Assembly (NCBI RefSeq): GCF_963678635.1
Contig: NC_087064.1
Span: forward strand, 61,745,548-61,809,547
DNA: 64,000 bases
Source: Symsagittifera roscoffensis
Taxonomy: Eukaryota; Xenacoelomorpha; Acoela; Convolutidae
Direction: 5' to 3'
Below are positions 33,507-45,580 of this stretch, one piece after another. The position numbers and the translations under genes were made by a program. The notes under the pieces were generated by a model. That model was not told the DNA's origin. It worked only from the letters and a program-made list of their open reading frames with translations, and ran no database searches. Numbering within the stretch: the first letter of the stretch is position 1; every line of letters starts with the position of its first letter.

Positions 33507-34257
33507 GGACCGGAGGACTGGGTCAAACCTGGTAGCTGTCTGGCGGAAGTCTGTGGACTGGAAGGTCACGTTTATGGAGGTCTGGATTGTGTGAAGACCC
33601 TAGAGAGACAACACAAGCAATTGACGATATTGTTTGGGAATGTCGTGATGAAAGCAAGGACGGAAACGGAACTGATCGCAGATTGCCATGGAGGAACCGA
33701 GGTGAATCTAGTGACTGCACTAGGATTCTACAGCATGTTTGGTTCTTTAGAGGTAATGTTGAATCTAGAACAGAAACATGAGATGGTCACAGCCATCAGT
33801 GTAGAAGTGTTCCCAGGAGTTCTGCAAACTGAGCAAAAGTACATAGGAAAGTAGAGGGAAGCGATCGAGACGGAAATGAACATCAGACATAGTGAGTCTT
33901 ATTGTAGACCATCAGGAGCACGATATTTGGTGGGATCGAAATTGGCTCCAATGTGCAAGCGTAGATACCCGGTGCATTTCGTAGCTGTGGATGTAAAGAG
34001 TACGAGAACAAATCGTGGATCAAGCCTTCTCAGTGCCAAAGTGTGTGAGACCAACGAGAATGTCCGAAAAATCTTACGAGTTGCTATGTAAGATGTTCTC
34101 AGCAGTTCCAGAGAGAACAAAGAGGTGTTGGAATCGATACTGGGAAGGAAGTTCATGGGATACGTGAGTGGGAACTTCAGTGACTTTAAAGGACAGAAAC
34201 AGAGAGGATCAACCGTAACGGATTACAATACAGTAGACGAGAATGATGAAGTCCACT
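33507..34257 (+). pseudogene. ORF3 continuation with stops and frameshifts
   Basis: Frame 0 reads KTLERQHKQLTILFGNVVMK and TEVNLVTALGFYSMFGSLEV up to a TAG at 33852 (AGG in copy 2). It then reads SKLAPMCKRRYPVHFVAVDV, after which a one-base insertion near 34015 and a deletion near 34130 shift the frame out and back. The homologous stretch in copy 2 (60430-60985) is cleaner. No known domain. Confidence 0.6.
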
Positions 34258-34259
34258 GA

Positions 34260-35090
34260 GTGATGATAGAAGTGGAACCATTACTGGAAGCTTCGGGAAA
34301 ACGTAATTGGAGGAGCATCATGTTGACGCATGACGAGTTTCCCTGCCACTGCTTGCTGCAGACCTGGTGGTATCCCGAGCGTAGTAATCTGGTGTTGATC
34401 TGGAACTCTGGAGAGCTGCTCTCCATGGGTTTACCAGACTCATCACGGCCCATAACGATAGTGATAGTGGGAGTTACGATGGCGATACAATGGCTGGAGG
34501 CTCATGTGAGAGAAAACAATAGACAGGAGGCACAGTCGAGAGAACAGTTGCAGAAATTGGATTGTCTAAAAGATTTAGATCTTTTTGAGACAACGTGCAA
34601 GATTCTAAACATTCCGATGGAAGTGAAAAAAATATGGGCAAGAAGATGATTGATGCCATGGTTCAGAGCTAACATGACTGCATGGTTGTACGAATATGCC
34701 AAAAAGCATATGTCGAAGCACGGCAGAGTGTACAGTGGATATCAGCTGGACATTGGAGCAGGATCTTTCAAGCGAGCTTTCGTGACTCATCGGAATGCAG
34801 TGACCACCGCTGTAAAAAGAATTTCCAGGACGAGTGAAAGTAGTGGAAAGGAGAAGGAAGAGATGTTGAAGGAAGATTTGGAAAGAAACATGACGTTGTG
34901 TCTCCACAACAGCTTCTGCCGAAACAGAGAACCTAACGTGGATCCTCTACCTTGTTGCAAACAGAGCGTAGAAGAGCAAAAGTGTTGGAGGACTGCTTCC
35001 AACAGCGTCAGAATAGCTAACGATCTGTTGCAAGACACAGAAACTGAAAGTGCAGAGTCAGCGTCACAGGAGGAAGAGATGGAATATTGA
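34260..35090 (+). pseudogene. ORF3 C-terminal part
   Basis: Frame 0 has two blocks separated by TGA at 34647: 34260-34646 (TMAIQWLEAHVRENNRQEAQ, LDLFETTCKILNIPMEVKK) and 34650-35090 (YSGYQLDIGAGSFKRAFVTH, Cys- and Ser-rich, ending in acidic SASQEEEMEY). A further stop lies just upstream at 34257-34259. Copy 2 lacks this part, so whether these stops are natural cannot be tested here. TGA at 35088 is the last stop before the 3' untranslated region. Confidence 0.55.
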
Positions 35091-35613
35091 CAAACGGTCG
35101 AAAGAACAAGAGGCAACAAGAAAAAAATAAGAAGAATTTAGAAGTTTTAGAACTTCTAAACGAAGAAAAAAGAAGAAGACAAAGGAGTGACGAAGAAGAA
35201 GAAATAAAAACACAGAATTGTTTTATGTGTGTGAAAAAACTCAAGTGAGAAACTAAGCAACCAAGTTGTAATTGAAAACTGAAACAATTAGTTGAGCTTT
35301 AAACATTAAAGAATTTGTTGCATTTATAAATTTGCATTTTGATTTTAGTTAGTGGCTTTAGAGACATTTACTTACTATTTATTTAGAAAGGCTTTAGCAA
35401 AGAGTATATTTAAATATTCCAGCCTGCATGACTGTTTTTAATCAACTAGGAGAACTATTCACTTTGTGGTGATATGAAAGGTTTGGGTAATCTCTCGAAG
35501 AGGGAGATTGTTTCATTGTTCTTTCTAACCACAGAGTTTCTTAGTTTTAATATTCAGGACAATAAAAAGCAAGATTTCCGAAGGGAAGAAGCATAGTAGG
35601 ATAATTTTAGCTT

Positions 35614-35644
35614 GTTGGTTGGCAGGACTGTCCTGCAAACCAAC
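35614..35644 (+). other. Inverted repeat in the 3' untranslated region
   Basis: Arms GTTGGTT-G-GCAGGAC and GTCCTGC-A-AACCAAC face each other around one base, so the RNA could fold into a hairpin with one mismatch. Confidence 0.55.
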
Positions 35645-35913
35645 ATCTTTCAAAAATCTAGGAGAAAAAGTTTTTAATCAGGGCATTGACATTGGAAGTC
35701 AGAAAAGATGTTTTTATCTTGGGTCATATCCTCAATGTGCAGATTAGTGAAAGATTTGAAGGCTATAGTGATTTAGTATGATGTCATTTATATTCTGCAG
35801 TGAGTCGATATGATGCGGATAAAAGTAATTTCGTGCATTTTGTAAATTCTGTTCGATGACACTGTGCCAATTTTACGAACAATGCGAGATTCAATGAGGA
35901 CATTGACCGGACT

Positions 35914-35927
35914 GTCCGGGGAGTAGG
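35914..35927 (+). promoter_or_regulatory. Polypurine tract next to the 3' LTR
   Basis: GTCCGGGGAGTAGG ends exactly where the 3' LTR (TGACATTCG) begins, the normal place for the plus-strand primer. The same GTCCGGGGAGT core recurs at 22604, 22670 and 25145. Confidence 0.7.
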
Positions 35928-36838
35928 TGACATTCGACCAGAATGGACAAAAATGCAGACGCAGCAATTTCGAGTTTTTAGCAGCGAACCTTCCGAATTG
36001 GCGGTTTCGAAGGAATAAGAGCGTTATTCGAATGATTGGACGAATCAGGAAGGCTGAAGGATTTGGAAATTCCTAAATTTTAAAAATTCGAATTGATGAC
36101 GTAACAATTCTAAGAAACGTCAAAAACGGCCATTTTAGAGAAAAAAAACGAAATAAAACACAACAACATTAGTTGCGATCGCGATAACGACGAGAATTGT
36201 GATTGGAAAACGACAAAAAATTGCAGAAGTAGCAGAGACCATTCCGAGTTGCATCTATTGTGTCGCTACAATAGTTGCAAGGCCGTTGCGAACAACGGTG
36301 AAGGGTGGAAGACAGCCTTCCGGGAGGAAGATAAAGGTCTTATTACCCCGGATTCGAGAATCCGGAGGGGTCTCGGGACTGGAATTTTTATCATCCTATA
36401 CACACTTTTAGCTTCCCTATTATGTCTGAATTGAATTTAATTAACATCTGAATCTATTCTGCTAAGATAAGAAGCTAGGATTTGGGGGAAAGGGTTGATC
36501 GATCTTCGATGAAAATGATGATTTTTATCTACTGAACAAAAACAATAGTAATATAATAAATAGTAGTAGCCCTGATTTTAAGAGTGACCTCGTGGTCTGA
36601 AGATACTGAGACCCAGCCATGAGCTCACTATTTCTGCATGTAATCTAGTTAATTTGAGTGTTTTGACCGAAGCCGAAAGCAGTAACGTTTTTGTCGACCC
36701 GATGTTAGAAAGACCACCGAAAGTACTGGCTTGGTAGAGACAGTGAAAAGCATGTAGAGCTCTGTTTAGACGTTGGCCAGTCGTCTTAGAACCTAGCTTT
36801 ATTTTCCGTCGATATGTATCTTCCGGGCGAATGTTACA
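35928..36838 (+). repeat. 3' LTR of copy 1
   Basis: 911 bases, 99% identical to 12310-13220. It ends CGAATGTTACA and is followed at once by CTCAAGCAAAAAATG, which matches 40735 onward. Confidence 0.95.
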
Positions 36839-37006
36839 CTCAAGCAAAAAATGTCATGGACGGCTACTGTTGGGCAAAACTGCATTCCCAATGGGATTCT
36901 GAACAAAAAAGTCGAGAAGGATCTACCTGAAATTGTACAGGGTCAAAATCACAATTATGCTATTTAATTGCAATGGCCTAGCTGCTATGAAAATTCTGCA
37001 CCTATG
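36839..37006. repeat. 168-base segment upstream of the older LTR; second copy at 40735-40902
   Basis: The two copies are nearly identical. Each directly precedes an LTR starting TGATATTCGACC. The copy 1 element separates this segment from its A-type neighbour (11953-12309). Confidence 0.85.
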
Positions 37007-37918
37007 TGATATTCGACCAGAATGCCGTCAGTATGCATGTCGAAGTAGAAATTTTATTATGACCATGAACTGGAAAGATTGGCAGTTTCGGCGAGTTAAC
37101 GGTGTCAATCGTTCAGTTTGATGAATTGGGAGTGGTTAATTTGGCCTGACCTGTTGATTTTTAAAATTTCGATTTGAGCTTGAAAGACACGTAATAACTT
37201 GAGATTTTGCGACAACTGAAACTGCAGAAAACAACAACAATATTCGTTGAAACAGAACAGATGAACGGCAATTGTGCGATACTGATCGAAATTGAAATAG
37301 GAAAAACTGTTAGAAGATCATTCCGAGTTGTAACATTTGTGCCGCTACAATCGTTACAAAGCAATTCCCGAGAACCAGGAAGGGTGTTAAAACGACTTGG
37401 CCAGCCTTCCGGAAAGAGATAGGACGGCTCTCCGTCCGCATCCAAGAATCCGGAAGGGTCTCGAGAACAGAACTCGAACATTACTTTAACTAATTTTTAG
37501 CTTCCGTTCATGTCCTGAATTAACATCTAAACTCGTTTTCAGATAATGAGAAGCTAGGAGATAAGGGAAAGGGTTGATGCATCTACAATGGTAATGATGA
37601 TTTTCATCTACTGAACGAAAACAATTGTAATAAAATAACAAAGTAGTAGCCCTGTTTTTAGGAGTGACCTCGTGGTCTGTGGATACTGAGACCCAGCCAT
37701 GAGCTCACTACTTTTGCATATAATTAAATTAATTTGAGTGTTTTGACCGAAGCCGGAAACAGTAAAACGTTTGTCGACCCGATGTTAGAAAGACCACCAA
37801 AAGAACTGGCTTCGGCAGACACGGTGAAATGCATGTAGAGCTGTGTTAAGACACTAGGCAGTCGTTTTAGAACCTAGCTTTACTTTCCGTCGATATATAC
37901 TTCCGGGCGAATGTTACA
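37007..37918 (+). repeat. Complete LTR of a related element (copy 3)
   Basis: 912 bases, TGATATTCG...CGAATGTTACA, clearly homologous to the copy 1 LTR but well diverged from it. It keeps the CCGGAAGGGTC motif (37450) and the candidate primer site 12 bases after its end. Confidence 0.9.
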
Positions 37919-38750
37919 TTGATGTTCTTATGGCGCTCCTGGGTGTTATTCTTTTTTAACATCATGACCGGCAGAACCGTTAACGGGCAGTCAGCGCCGA
38001 GCAGATGCTCTAAATAGGGCCCTTAGCACGGGGGCGGAAGGGTAGTTCGGAAAGCGGAAGCCTTCCGGATTCCCGAAACTAGCTTTTTAAATAGTTAAGT
38101 CGGAAAATTCACGTATCACAAAGGGTGGGGGGATTCGCGGTCCCCGTCGTTCCCTGAGTGGTATAGGATCAAAAACACTTAAAGATATACAAGAAACCAA
38201 ACAAAAAGTAGTATAGTACCTAAGAAAAAAATAAAAACATAAAAAAGTACCTAGGAAAAAACATTAAAAAAAACGAAAAAAAAAAAACAAAAACAGTAAA
38301 AAGTTATAAAAATAGTAGAAATCATCCCCTCAGACGAGAAGTGATACGACCTTCTCGTTTGTTGTTGTTAGATATATTGTTTTTACAGGCATTTATATCA
38401 AACGGGATTGTTACGATCAGAATTGAGGCCCGTTTCTGATGCTTGTACTGTATGGTTGTTTGATTATTTAAGCACGTTAATGCAAATTTGTGCTCAATCC
38501 GGAAGGGTCTTGGGATTAGAGCGGGAGACTGATCCGGCAAGCAGTGCAAGGAGCAGCAGGATGGGTCTCAAGGACAACAACAATCGACTGTTGGGTATCG
38601 TTAATAAAATTTGTATCCCTTTTGGTACAGAAATTAAGATTTCAATCTGTGGGGGGCTCGACAGTTACTGCACTGAAGTTACCCTCCACCGAGTTAGGAA
38701 TTTCCGAGTTAAGCAGCTTAATTCGGACGTTGAACGAACCCGGAGGAGTG
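37919..38750 (+). mobile_element. Leader fragment of copy 3
   Basis: This matches the start of the leaders of copies 1 and 2, including TGGCGCTCCTGGGTG (37931), the A-rich run and the AATCCGGAAGGGTC site near 38495. It breaks off at 38750 within the block that continues to the rest of the leader in the other copies. A 128-codon ORF here is chance. Confidence 0.85.
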
Positions 38751-40364
38751 AATTTCTAGATCAATTAATGACTGGCGCTTTAATGATAACATAAACCCAA
38801 CTTGAGAAAACTGGATCATTGGGTAAAGTTTTTATTCCGCTGGAAATAAAAAAATTAAACTCCACTTTCAAAACTAGTAATCTTTCAAGTATTTTGCGCC
38901 ATTTCCACGCTCGCATTTGAAGAGTGCTATTAACGTTAATTGCAGCAGATGAATTTTAATTGAACTCAAAAAAAGCATATATACTTAAAGAAATTCGTAA
39001 ATGCATTACTATGCATGAACGCACATCTAGAGTTATTAGAGCATGTAAAGACTTTCTTCTGAAACAAAAATCACCAAGCCCCATAGATGACTCTTCACTA
39101 CAGTCATTACTCTTAAAAATTCAGAAATAATTACCGAGCGGTCATGTTGAAAAACAAGTTTGATGGGTTTAAAAGTTGATAGTACTTAAAAACACGTTTG
39201 AGTTCTTTTTCCACAATTAAGACTTTATCGAGGTTTAGCCACAACTATCTGAACTGTCCTCTGAAGCAAAATTTTAATTAATTTTGATGCTTCCATAGAA
39301 GGTGGCTAAAAACATCTTCACTGTCGGTTCAAACAAAATGTTGACCTGCTTTCAAGAAACGTATGTTAGTTTGTATTAGTCTCGCGTTCTAAATTGTGCT
39401 TTATTTTTTTTCAAAGTGAACCACGCAAGACTTCCTACAATTTCGGGGGAGAAAAATATCTTACGAAGAAAAAATTTGATTCTCCAAATCCGCTGCTCAA
39501 ACATCTCACAGATGATAAACATGAGACTATTTAAACAACATATTGCGAAGATTGAACAGATTTCATATGATTATAATTCAGAATGGCCAGCAAGTAATAC
39601 GTTTAGATCACAACAAGAATCAAACATAACCGAAAATAGATGCTAAATATTTTGACATGTTATTCCGGTGTCGCGCCATTTTAACTAAACTCATTCGAAA
39701 TTTTTGGAAGAGCAGAGTTTTGAAACAAACCGTATTGAGTGTGTGCTTTCAAACGAGATAAAACGGCAAGGTTGCTGATGGAAACAAACGGATCGTTAGA
39801 ATAAAGAAAAAAAATTTGATAAAGAAAAAAAAATTAGAATCAAAAGGAGTTAAACCCAATCTAAAATTAAATGAAATAAGAATGAATACGAAAACTTGTA
39901 GAAAAAAAATTGTTTTCTGCTGATTGATTTTTGACGAAGACAACACATATTTGCGTTAAATTCAAGAAACCAAATTGAAATTATAAAACCAAATAAGACT
40001 AAAGTATAACTTGGGAGACATGAAAGCTCAAAGAAGCGGGTTCACAGCGTTGAAAGAAAACAATAACAGATGAACAGTTTCGAGACTCACAAAATCCCAA
40101 TAGAATATGAAGCTTCAAATCCTGAAGTTAAACAAAATTTTGATATCAAATCAGACCTGGCTGGCATTCTGCCCAAAGACAGAGGAAGTTAGGGATATCC
40201 AGGTAGCTCAAAAATAAAAAAGATTCGGATACAGGAAAAAATGAAAAATTAATTTCCTCTCTTTTGGGCAGAATGAGAGAAAAAACCGAATACATTGATG
40301 GTGTTAATTGTTAAATGTTCCAATATCCTGCATGCTGTGACTATAGCATGCCTGAACTTAGACG
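38751..40364. other. AT-rich spacer with no recognised feature
   Basis: About 1.6 kb. The longest ORF is under 80 codons and has no domain-like content. It does not match the sequence upstream of the other MITE copy, so one end is a junction. Confidence 0.6.
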
Positions 40365-40727
40365 GTTGTTCTGAAGGAGCAACAATCTTTCCATATCTAG
40401 GAAGTTCCAAGGATTTTGAGCTGAATACGTGATGAAGGGACTCCTGACTGTAACCTCGGTTACGATGATACTTTTGACCTTCTGAAAACCAAAACAGAAT
40501 AAGAAAAGAAAAAGAAAAAAGCTAATTAAACTAATTCCGCAATTCAAAAAAGAAGTTTTGGGTACCAGTGATAAAAATGAAAAGACATACAAAACTTGCG
40601 CTTCTGAAAAACTCGAGCAATTTCCAATTCAAATATGAAAAAAAATCACAATTTCTAATGCATCTACAACCAGCAAAGAAAAAAGAAAATTTCAAATTTG
40701 GACAGTTGTTGCTCCTTCAGAATCAAC
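40365..40727. mobile_element. Candidate 363-base MITE with about 21-base terminal inverted repeats
   Basis: The left end GTTGTTCTGAAGGAGCAACAA (40365-40385) is the reverse complement of the right end at 40706-40727 with one extra base. There is no ORF. A partial second copy at 11953-12297 keeps only the right end. I do not see a clear target duplication, so this could also be a foldback repeat of another kind. Confidence 0.55.
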
Positions 40728-40902
40728 AGTTTATCTCAAGCAAAAAATGTCATGGACGGCTACTGTTGGGCAAAACTGCATTCCCAATGGGATTCTGAAC
40801 AAAAAAGTCGAGAAGTATCTACCTGAAATTGTCCAGGGTCAAAATCACAATTATGCTATTTAATTGCAATGGCCTAGCTGCTATGAAAGTTCTGCACCTA
40901 TG

Positions 40903-41141
40903 TGATATTCGACCAGAATGCCGTCAGTATGCATGTCGAATTAGAAATTTTATTATGACCATGAACTGGAAAGGTTGGCAGTTTCGGCGAGTTAACGGTG
41001 TTAATCGTTCAGTTTGACGAATTGGGAGTGGTTAATTTGGCCTGACCTGCTGATTTTTAAAATTTCGATTTGAGCTTGAAAGACATGTAACAACTTGAGA
41101 TTTCGCGACAACTGAAACTGCGGAAAACAACAACAATATTC
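40903..41141 (+). repeat. Truncated 5' LTR of copy 2
   Basis: The first 239 bases of an LTR nearly identical to copy 3 (37007 onward). It then jumps at TATTC into leader sequence equivalent to about 38165, so the rest of the LTR and the primer site are deleted. Confidence 0.88.
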
Positions 41142-43892
41142 AAAAACACTTAAAGGTATAGGATCAAAAACACAAGATATACAAGAAACCAAAAAAAAAG
41201 TAATATAGTACCTAAGAAAAAAATAAAAACATAAAAAAGTATCAAAGAAAAAACATTAAAAAACCGAAAAAAAAAACAAAAACAGTAAAAATATATAAAA
41301 AATAGTAGAAATCATCCCCTCAGACGAGAAGTGATACGACCCTCCCGTTTGTTGTTGTTAGATATATTGTTTTTACAGGCATTTATATCAAACGGGATTG
41401 TTGCGATCAAAATTGAGGCCCATCTTCTGATGCTTGTACTGTATGGTTGTTTGAGTAATTAAGCACATTAATGCAAATTTGCGCTCAATCCGGAAGGGTC
41501 TTGGGATTAGAGCGGGAGACTGATCCGGCAAGCAGTGCAAGGAGCAGCAGCAAGGGTCTGAAGGACAACAACAATCGACTGTTGGGTGGCGTTAATAAGT
41601 TTTGTATCCCTTTTGGTACAGAAATTAAGATATCAATCTGTGGGGGGCTCGACAGTTACCGCACTGAAGTGACCCTCCACCGAGTTGCGAATTTCCGAGT
41701 TAAGCAGCTTAATTCGGATATTGAACGAACCCGGAGGGGTGTAATATTACTATTATTACTATATATACTGCCTTTATTAGTACTCCTATATCGTTTTTCA
41801 GTGAAAAACTTAGTAAACAGACCGGTTTTTAGGGTCAAAAGAGTGATATTTTGATCCCCCACAAATCGCGATTTTTGAGATATCGATATTTTTTGAAACG
41901 GAAAAAGAGCGCTAAATAAAAGAGTTAATCGAAATTGCACTAGTATATTAGACGGAACCAGTTAATATTAGTTCGGACGTGGTTGGAACTAATTTGGTAC
42001 CGAAAACCAAATTTTCGTGATTTTTGAAACGCTACGAAATAAAAAAAAATTTGAAATTTTTGCGTTAAGGCAATAAAAATTGTTGTTTGGACTATTTTCA
42101 TTAATAAATCGACAGGTTTTAAAACCCGTTTGCCAATAACTTTCCGTATTCCAGTGAAATCGAACTTAATATGTTCGATTTAGTGGATTTTTCAATCCGG
42201 AGGGGTCCAAATTGCATTGTTTTTGGCAAGTTTTTTCAGCTGGAACGTTTTAGACCGGTTTTTTTTGCATTGAACTAGAAAACTATAGGCGTTTTGAGCT
42301 CGGATCAATAATTTTTAGGTCAATAAGACAAGAATTGCTAAAAAAAAAAGTTAGGCGGAACCTATAGGGAAAATTTAGGTTGGAAAATTTTTGAACCTTA
42401 GAAAAAAGACGTTTTGGGTAATAACTTTGGAACTACTGGACAGATCCAGTTGATCTTGGCACCATTAGATCAGAAAACAGGTGAGCTTACTCAAAAAGCC
42501 TTTAAATTTTGGAAAAAAAAGTAAGCATAGAAAAATACAAGATTGTTCTAAGCAAAATTACCAAAGGGTAGTAACGGTTGAATAAGGCAATTTTACGCTG
42601 TTCTCGACAAAAAGGGAGGGCTAAGGTACTCAGAAAACGATAGTCGAGTGGAGACTAGGATAGTTATAAGACCCTTCACAGTTAAAGAGAATTGTCAAAT
42701 AAGCAGCTTAGCTTCAAATTGGAAGGGTCTAGGGCCGGAATACACCCTTCCTAGTTAGTTCATATAGCATAATAGACTCGGAGACCGTAACGGGAAGGGT
42801 GTCGGGTTTAATTTTTAAACGCCCCGAAAAAGCTATTTTTACAAACTCGGAGGGGTCCCAATCCGGAAGGGTCCTATCTTTGCCAATCCGAAGGTTCCTA
42901 TTTTTGCCAATCCGGAAGGGTCCCAATTTTGCCAATCCGCAAGGGTCCTAATTTTTGCCATTCCGGAAGGGTCCTAATTTTGCCACCTGGAAGGATCCCA
43001 ATCCGGAGGGTCCTATCTTTGCCAATCCGAAGGGTCCTATGTTTACCAATCCGGAAGGGTCCCAAATTTGCCAATCCGGAAGGGTGCTAATTTGCCAATC
43101 CGGAAGGGTCCTATTTTGCCAATCAGGAAGGGTACCGGAAATAAATTTTTCTAAAAAGAATATAACGGACGTGGTTGTAGGGATCCTAAATGGTAAGTAG
43201 ACGAAAGAAAGCTAAATAGTGAAAGGTATTAGGATATTAGGAGTCACGCTAGAAACCAGTGACTGCACTGGTAGCTTGCCTTTAAATAAAAATTTAAAAA
43301 AGACCATAGTAAAACAAAACAGATCTAATCCCGGAGATTCGCGACACTAAGTCTGATTGAAAAGAGAGTTCGACACTAAATTGTGTGGACTGAAATTTAA
43401 ACTAAAACTTGGAAAAGTGACTGCGTTGAGGATTGTAGTAAGTCTAGATCGGGCAATCCGAAGGTAACACAGGACTCGGTGGGTGCGGCACTAAACAGGG
43501 AAAGCTATTTCTTTAAAAGACAAGTTCGACAATTGATTGCGACTGACTAAAGTACAAAACACATACATTCTTGGAAATATTTATTACCTGTTTTCGTTTT
43601 TGGTTTTAAATCATCAATAAAGGTTATTGAGTGGGTAGTGATTACACTATCTTTTAGATATATTGATATCATCAATCTGTTCTAGCTTTATATTTTAAAA
43701 CCAATAATCATTTGTTGTGAATAAATTGTATACACGCTGTACTGTGATAACGTGGTTGAAGGATTCGTGGTCACTATTTAGGTGAAACTTTTGGTATTTA
43801 TTGTGTTGTGTTATTATTATCAGTAGTCAGAAAATACATACCAGAGTATACAAACTGAGTGTATAAGCGGTAAGAAGTGATAAATCAAAAAT
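41142..43892 (+). other. Leader of copy 2
   Basis: It follows the copy 1 leader block by block, with no gene. The end holds the short-repeat cluster and then a region matching 15480-16200. Confidence 0.8.
42846..43140 (+). repeat. Tandem AATCCGGAAGGGTCC repeats in copy 2 leader
   Basis: About twelve copies of AATCCGGAAGGGTCC are spaced by short TTTTGCC-type spacers with a period near 24 bases. The cluster is more regular and longer than in copy 1. Both spacer and repeat are conserved, so it is a simple tandem repeat. Confidence 0.92.
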
Positions 43893-45580
43893 GAGTCTAG
43901 ACAAGTCGAGGTTACATTAACTAAGTGATAGCTCCAGGAAACTCATCCCAAAGAAACAAAGAAAATCAATGAACGACCCTTTTGAGGAAAAGATTGCACG
44001 GACCCGGATCACCAAAGTGGAGAAAGTATTAAGCGTATTGGTTGAAACCAGGAGCCAAAAGTCCTCCGAAGGCCAAAAAGCAATGTTAGAAGTAGAGATC
44101 CATCCGGATCCTGTCCCAGATGAGAATTGGGCGGGACGTGGAACGGAAGGGAATGGGAACAGAAGACTGGCAAGTGAATCTACTCCTGTAGAACAAAGCC
44201 AAGACTTTGCCACTTCCAACGGGACTCTAGATTGAGAGCAGATGTCGGAACTGTCCGACATCTCGGTTGAAAACTTAGCGACAACAAGATCACCCACTGA
44301 TAATACCGTGATGCATGGGGTGACCGAGAAAATGGCAACGTCCTCCTCGTTTTCAGAACGAGTGAAGAACACTTTGGGAAATTTTTTCCCATTTACTATG
44401 GGAACGGGTACAGGCGCTGAAGTAGTAACCCAGGAGGGGGAGGAGGACGATGGCAAACAAGATGACTTGTGATCTCAACTAAAGCTCAACAGCTCGACTC
44501 ATAAAAATGGAGCACCCACCAACAGGGAGACTGGCTCCCCGGACCGATTTGGTGTGGTCAGGACAATAAACAAGATCATAGATGCATCACAACAGTCAAG
44601 AGAGTTCGTGACCACTGCAAAATCGGAAGTGCAATCGACTAGCACAAAACTGCCTGGAACCAATAGGGTGACATCACCACTAGTGACGCCATTAGTGGAC
44701 GAAAGGGCATCAATCGAAGAGGCATTGACTAGCACAGTGGACAGTATAGGAGATCAGAACAAACAGATGTCCCTAAGAATGAGTGAACTAGAGAGAGCAG
44801 TCCACGTCGAGAGAGAAAGCCTGCGGGAAGAGATCAACCGCAACAGGCAAGAAGTCAGCAGAAGTGAAAAACGCTGGAAGGAGAGGACGGATGAACCCTT
44901 GGCCAAAAACTTGTCGCGAATAACGAGGGAAGCTGAGTAAAGAGAGATACGATTAAGAGACGATATGGAGAAGTTAAGAAGTCAGCAAGAGCAGTTTCTT
45001 GGGACTCTTGACACGAGAATCGACGCGATGATGGAGAGACGCACTCAGACTATCATGGATAGGTTGGAGGTGCTCCCAGGAAACAGGAGTGGATCGAGGA
45101 GTAGGGAAGCAACCTCTGGAGAACCCAACAGGGAGATGAGAGTGAACTTCCTTGAACAAGCTAACAGAAGAAGGACATGTGGATCCACGAGAGGTAGGGA
45201 CAATTCATCCAGCTATGCCACAGGGGATAATAGGCCGATGGGCCCAAATATCAGAGGAGGTTCAAATGGCATCAGACCGACCTCAAACGAGAGACCGATG
45301 CACAACGTAAATGCGAATGGAGATGTCATTCCACAAACTGGAGTCATTCGGATCAAGCAAGAAACCGTCCCAGCAACTCGAACAGGAGGGAAAATCCGGA
45401 GCTCCTATCGGAGGCAATGACGCTCAAGCGGGGCATACACGAGATGCAACGTCAATGGCTACTGCGTTTGAACTCCTGAAAAGGTCCTTGGAATCTTTCC
45501 TGACGAGGTTATCTAGGACCAGTGAACGCAGCGAGAGGTCCAGAAGGGTATTTAAGAAACCAAGATGCTATAAGGACTAA
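43893..45580 (+). pseudogene. gag N-terminal half, copy 2
   Basis: This starts at MSLDKS like copy 1 but has early stops (TAA at 43918). Matching blocks are LVETRSQKSSEGQKAMLEVE, SSFSERVKNTLGNFFPFTMG, MSELERAVHVERESLREEIN and RRVFKKPRCYKD. Here the region around the copy 1 frameshift (16830) and the copy 1 TGA (17118) is open, which shows those are mutations in copy 1. Its own stops include 44233, 44470 and 44938. Confidence 0.8.

Larger units (their letters stand above)
35091..35927 (+). other. 3' untranslated region of copy 1
   Basis: 837 bases, A-rich at first, with no ORF. It holds the inverted repeat at 35614-35644 and the polypurine tract at the end. Confidence 0.75.
12310..36838 (+). 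mobile_element. Giant 24.5 kb Ty3/gypsy-type LTR retrotransposon (copy 1)
   Basis: Two direct 911-base LTRs bound the element. The internal order protease, RT, RNase H, integrase places it in the Ty3/gypsy lineage. It is several times longer than a typical 5-8 kb element because of a 3 kb leader, a 9 kb gag-pol, a macro-like ORF and a 9 kb third coding region. The LTRs differ at 9 sites, so insertion was recent. All large frames except the macro ORF and the first 1,110 codons of ORF3 are interrupted. The flanks correspond to the joined sequence at 40728-40745, but no target-site duplication is evident. Confidence 0.93.

Noticed and set aside
26146-35090. ORF3 as a retroviral envelope protein
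   Set aside because: No signal peptide, cleavage site, fusion peptide or membrane anchor was seen. The recognised parts are coiled coil and SGNH-like.
38408-38794. 128-codon ORF in the copy 3 leader
   Set aside because: It lies in leader sequence that has no conserved frame between the copies.
42846-43140. CRISPR-like array
   Set aside because: Repeats and spacers are both similar from unit to unit and the period is about 24 bases in an animal retrotransposon leader. It is a simple tandem repeat.
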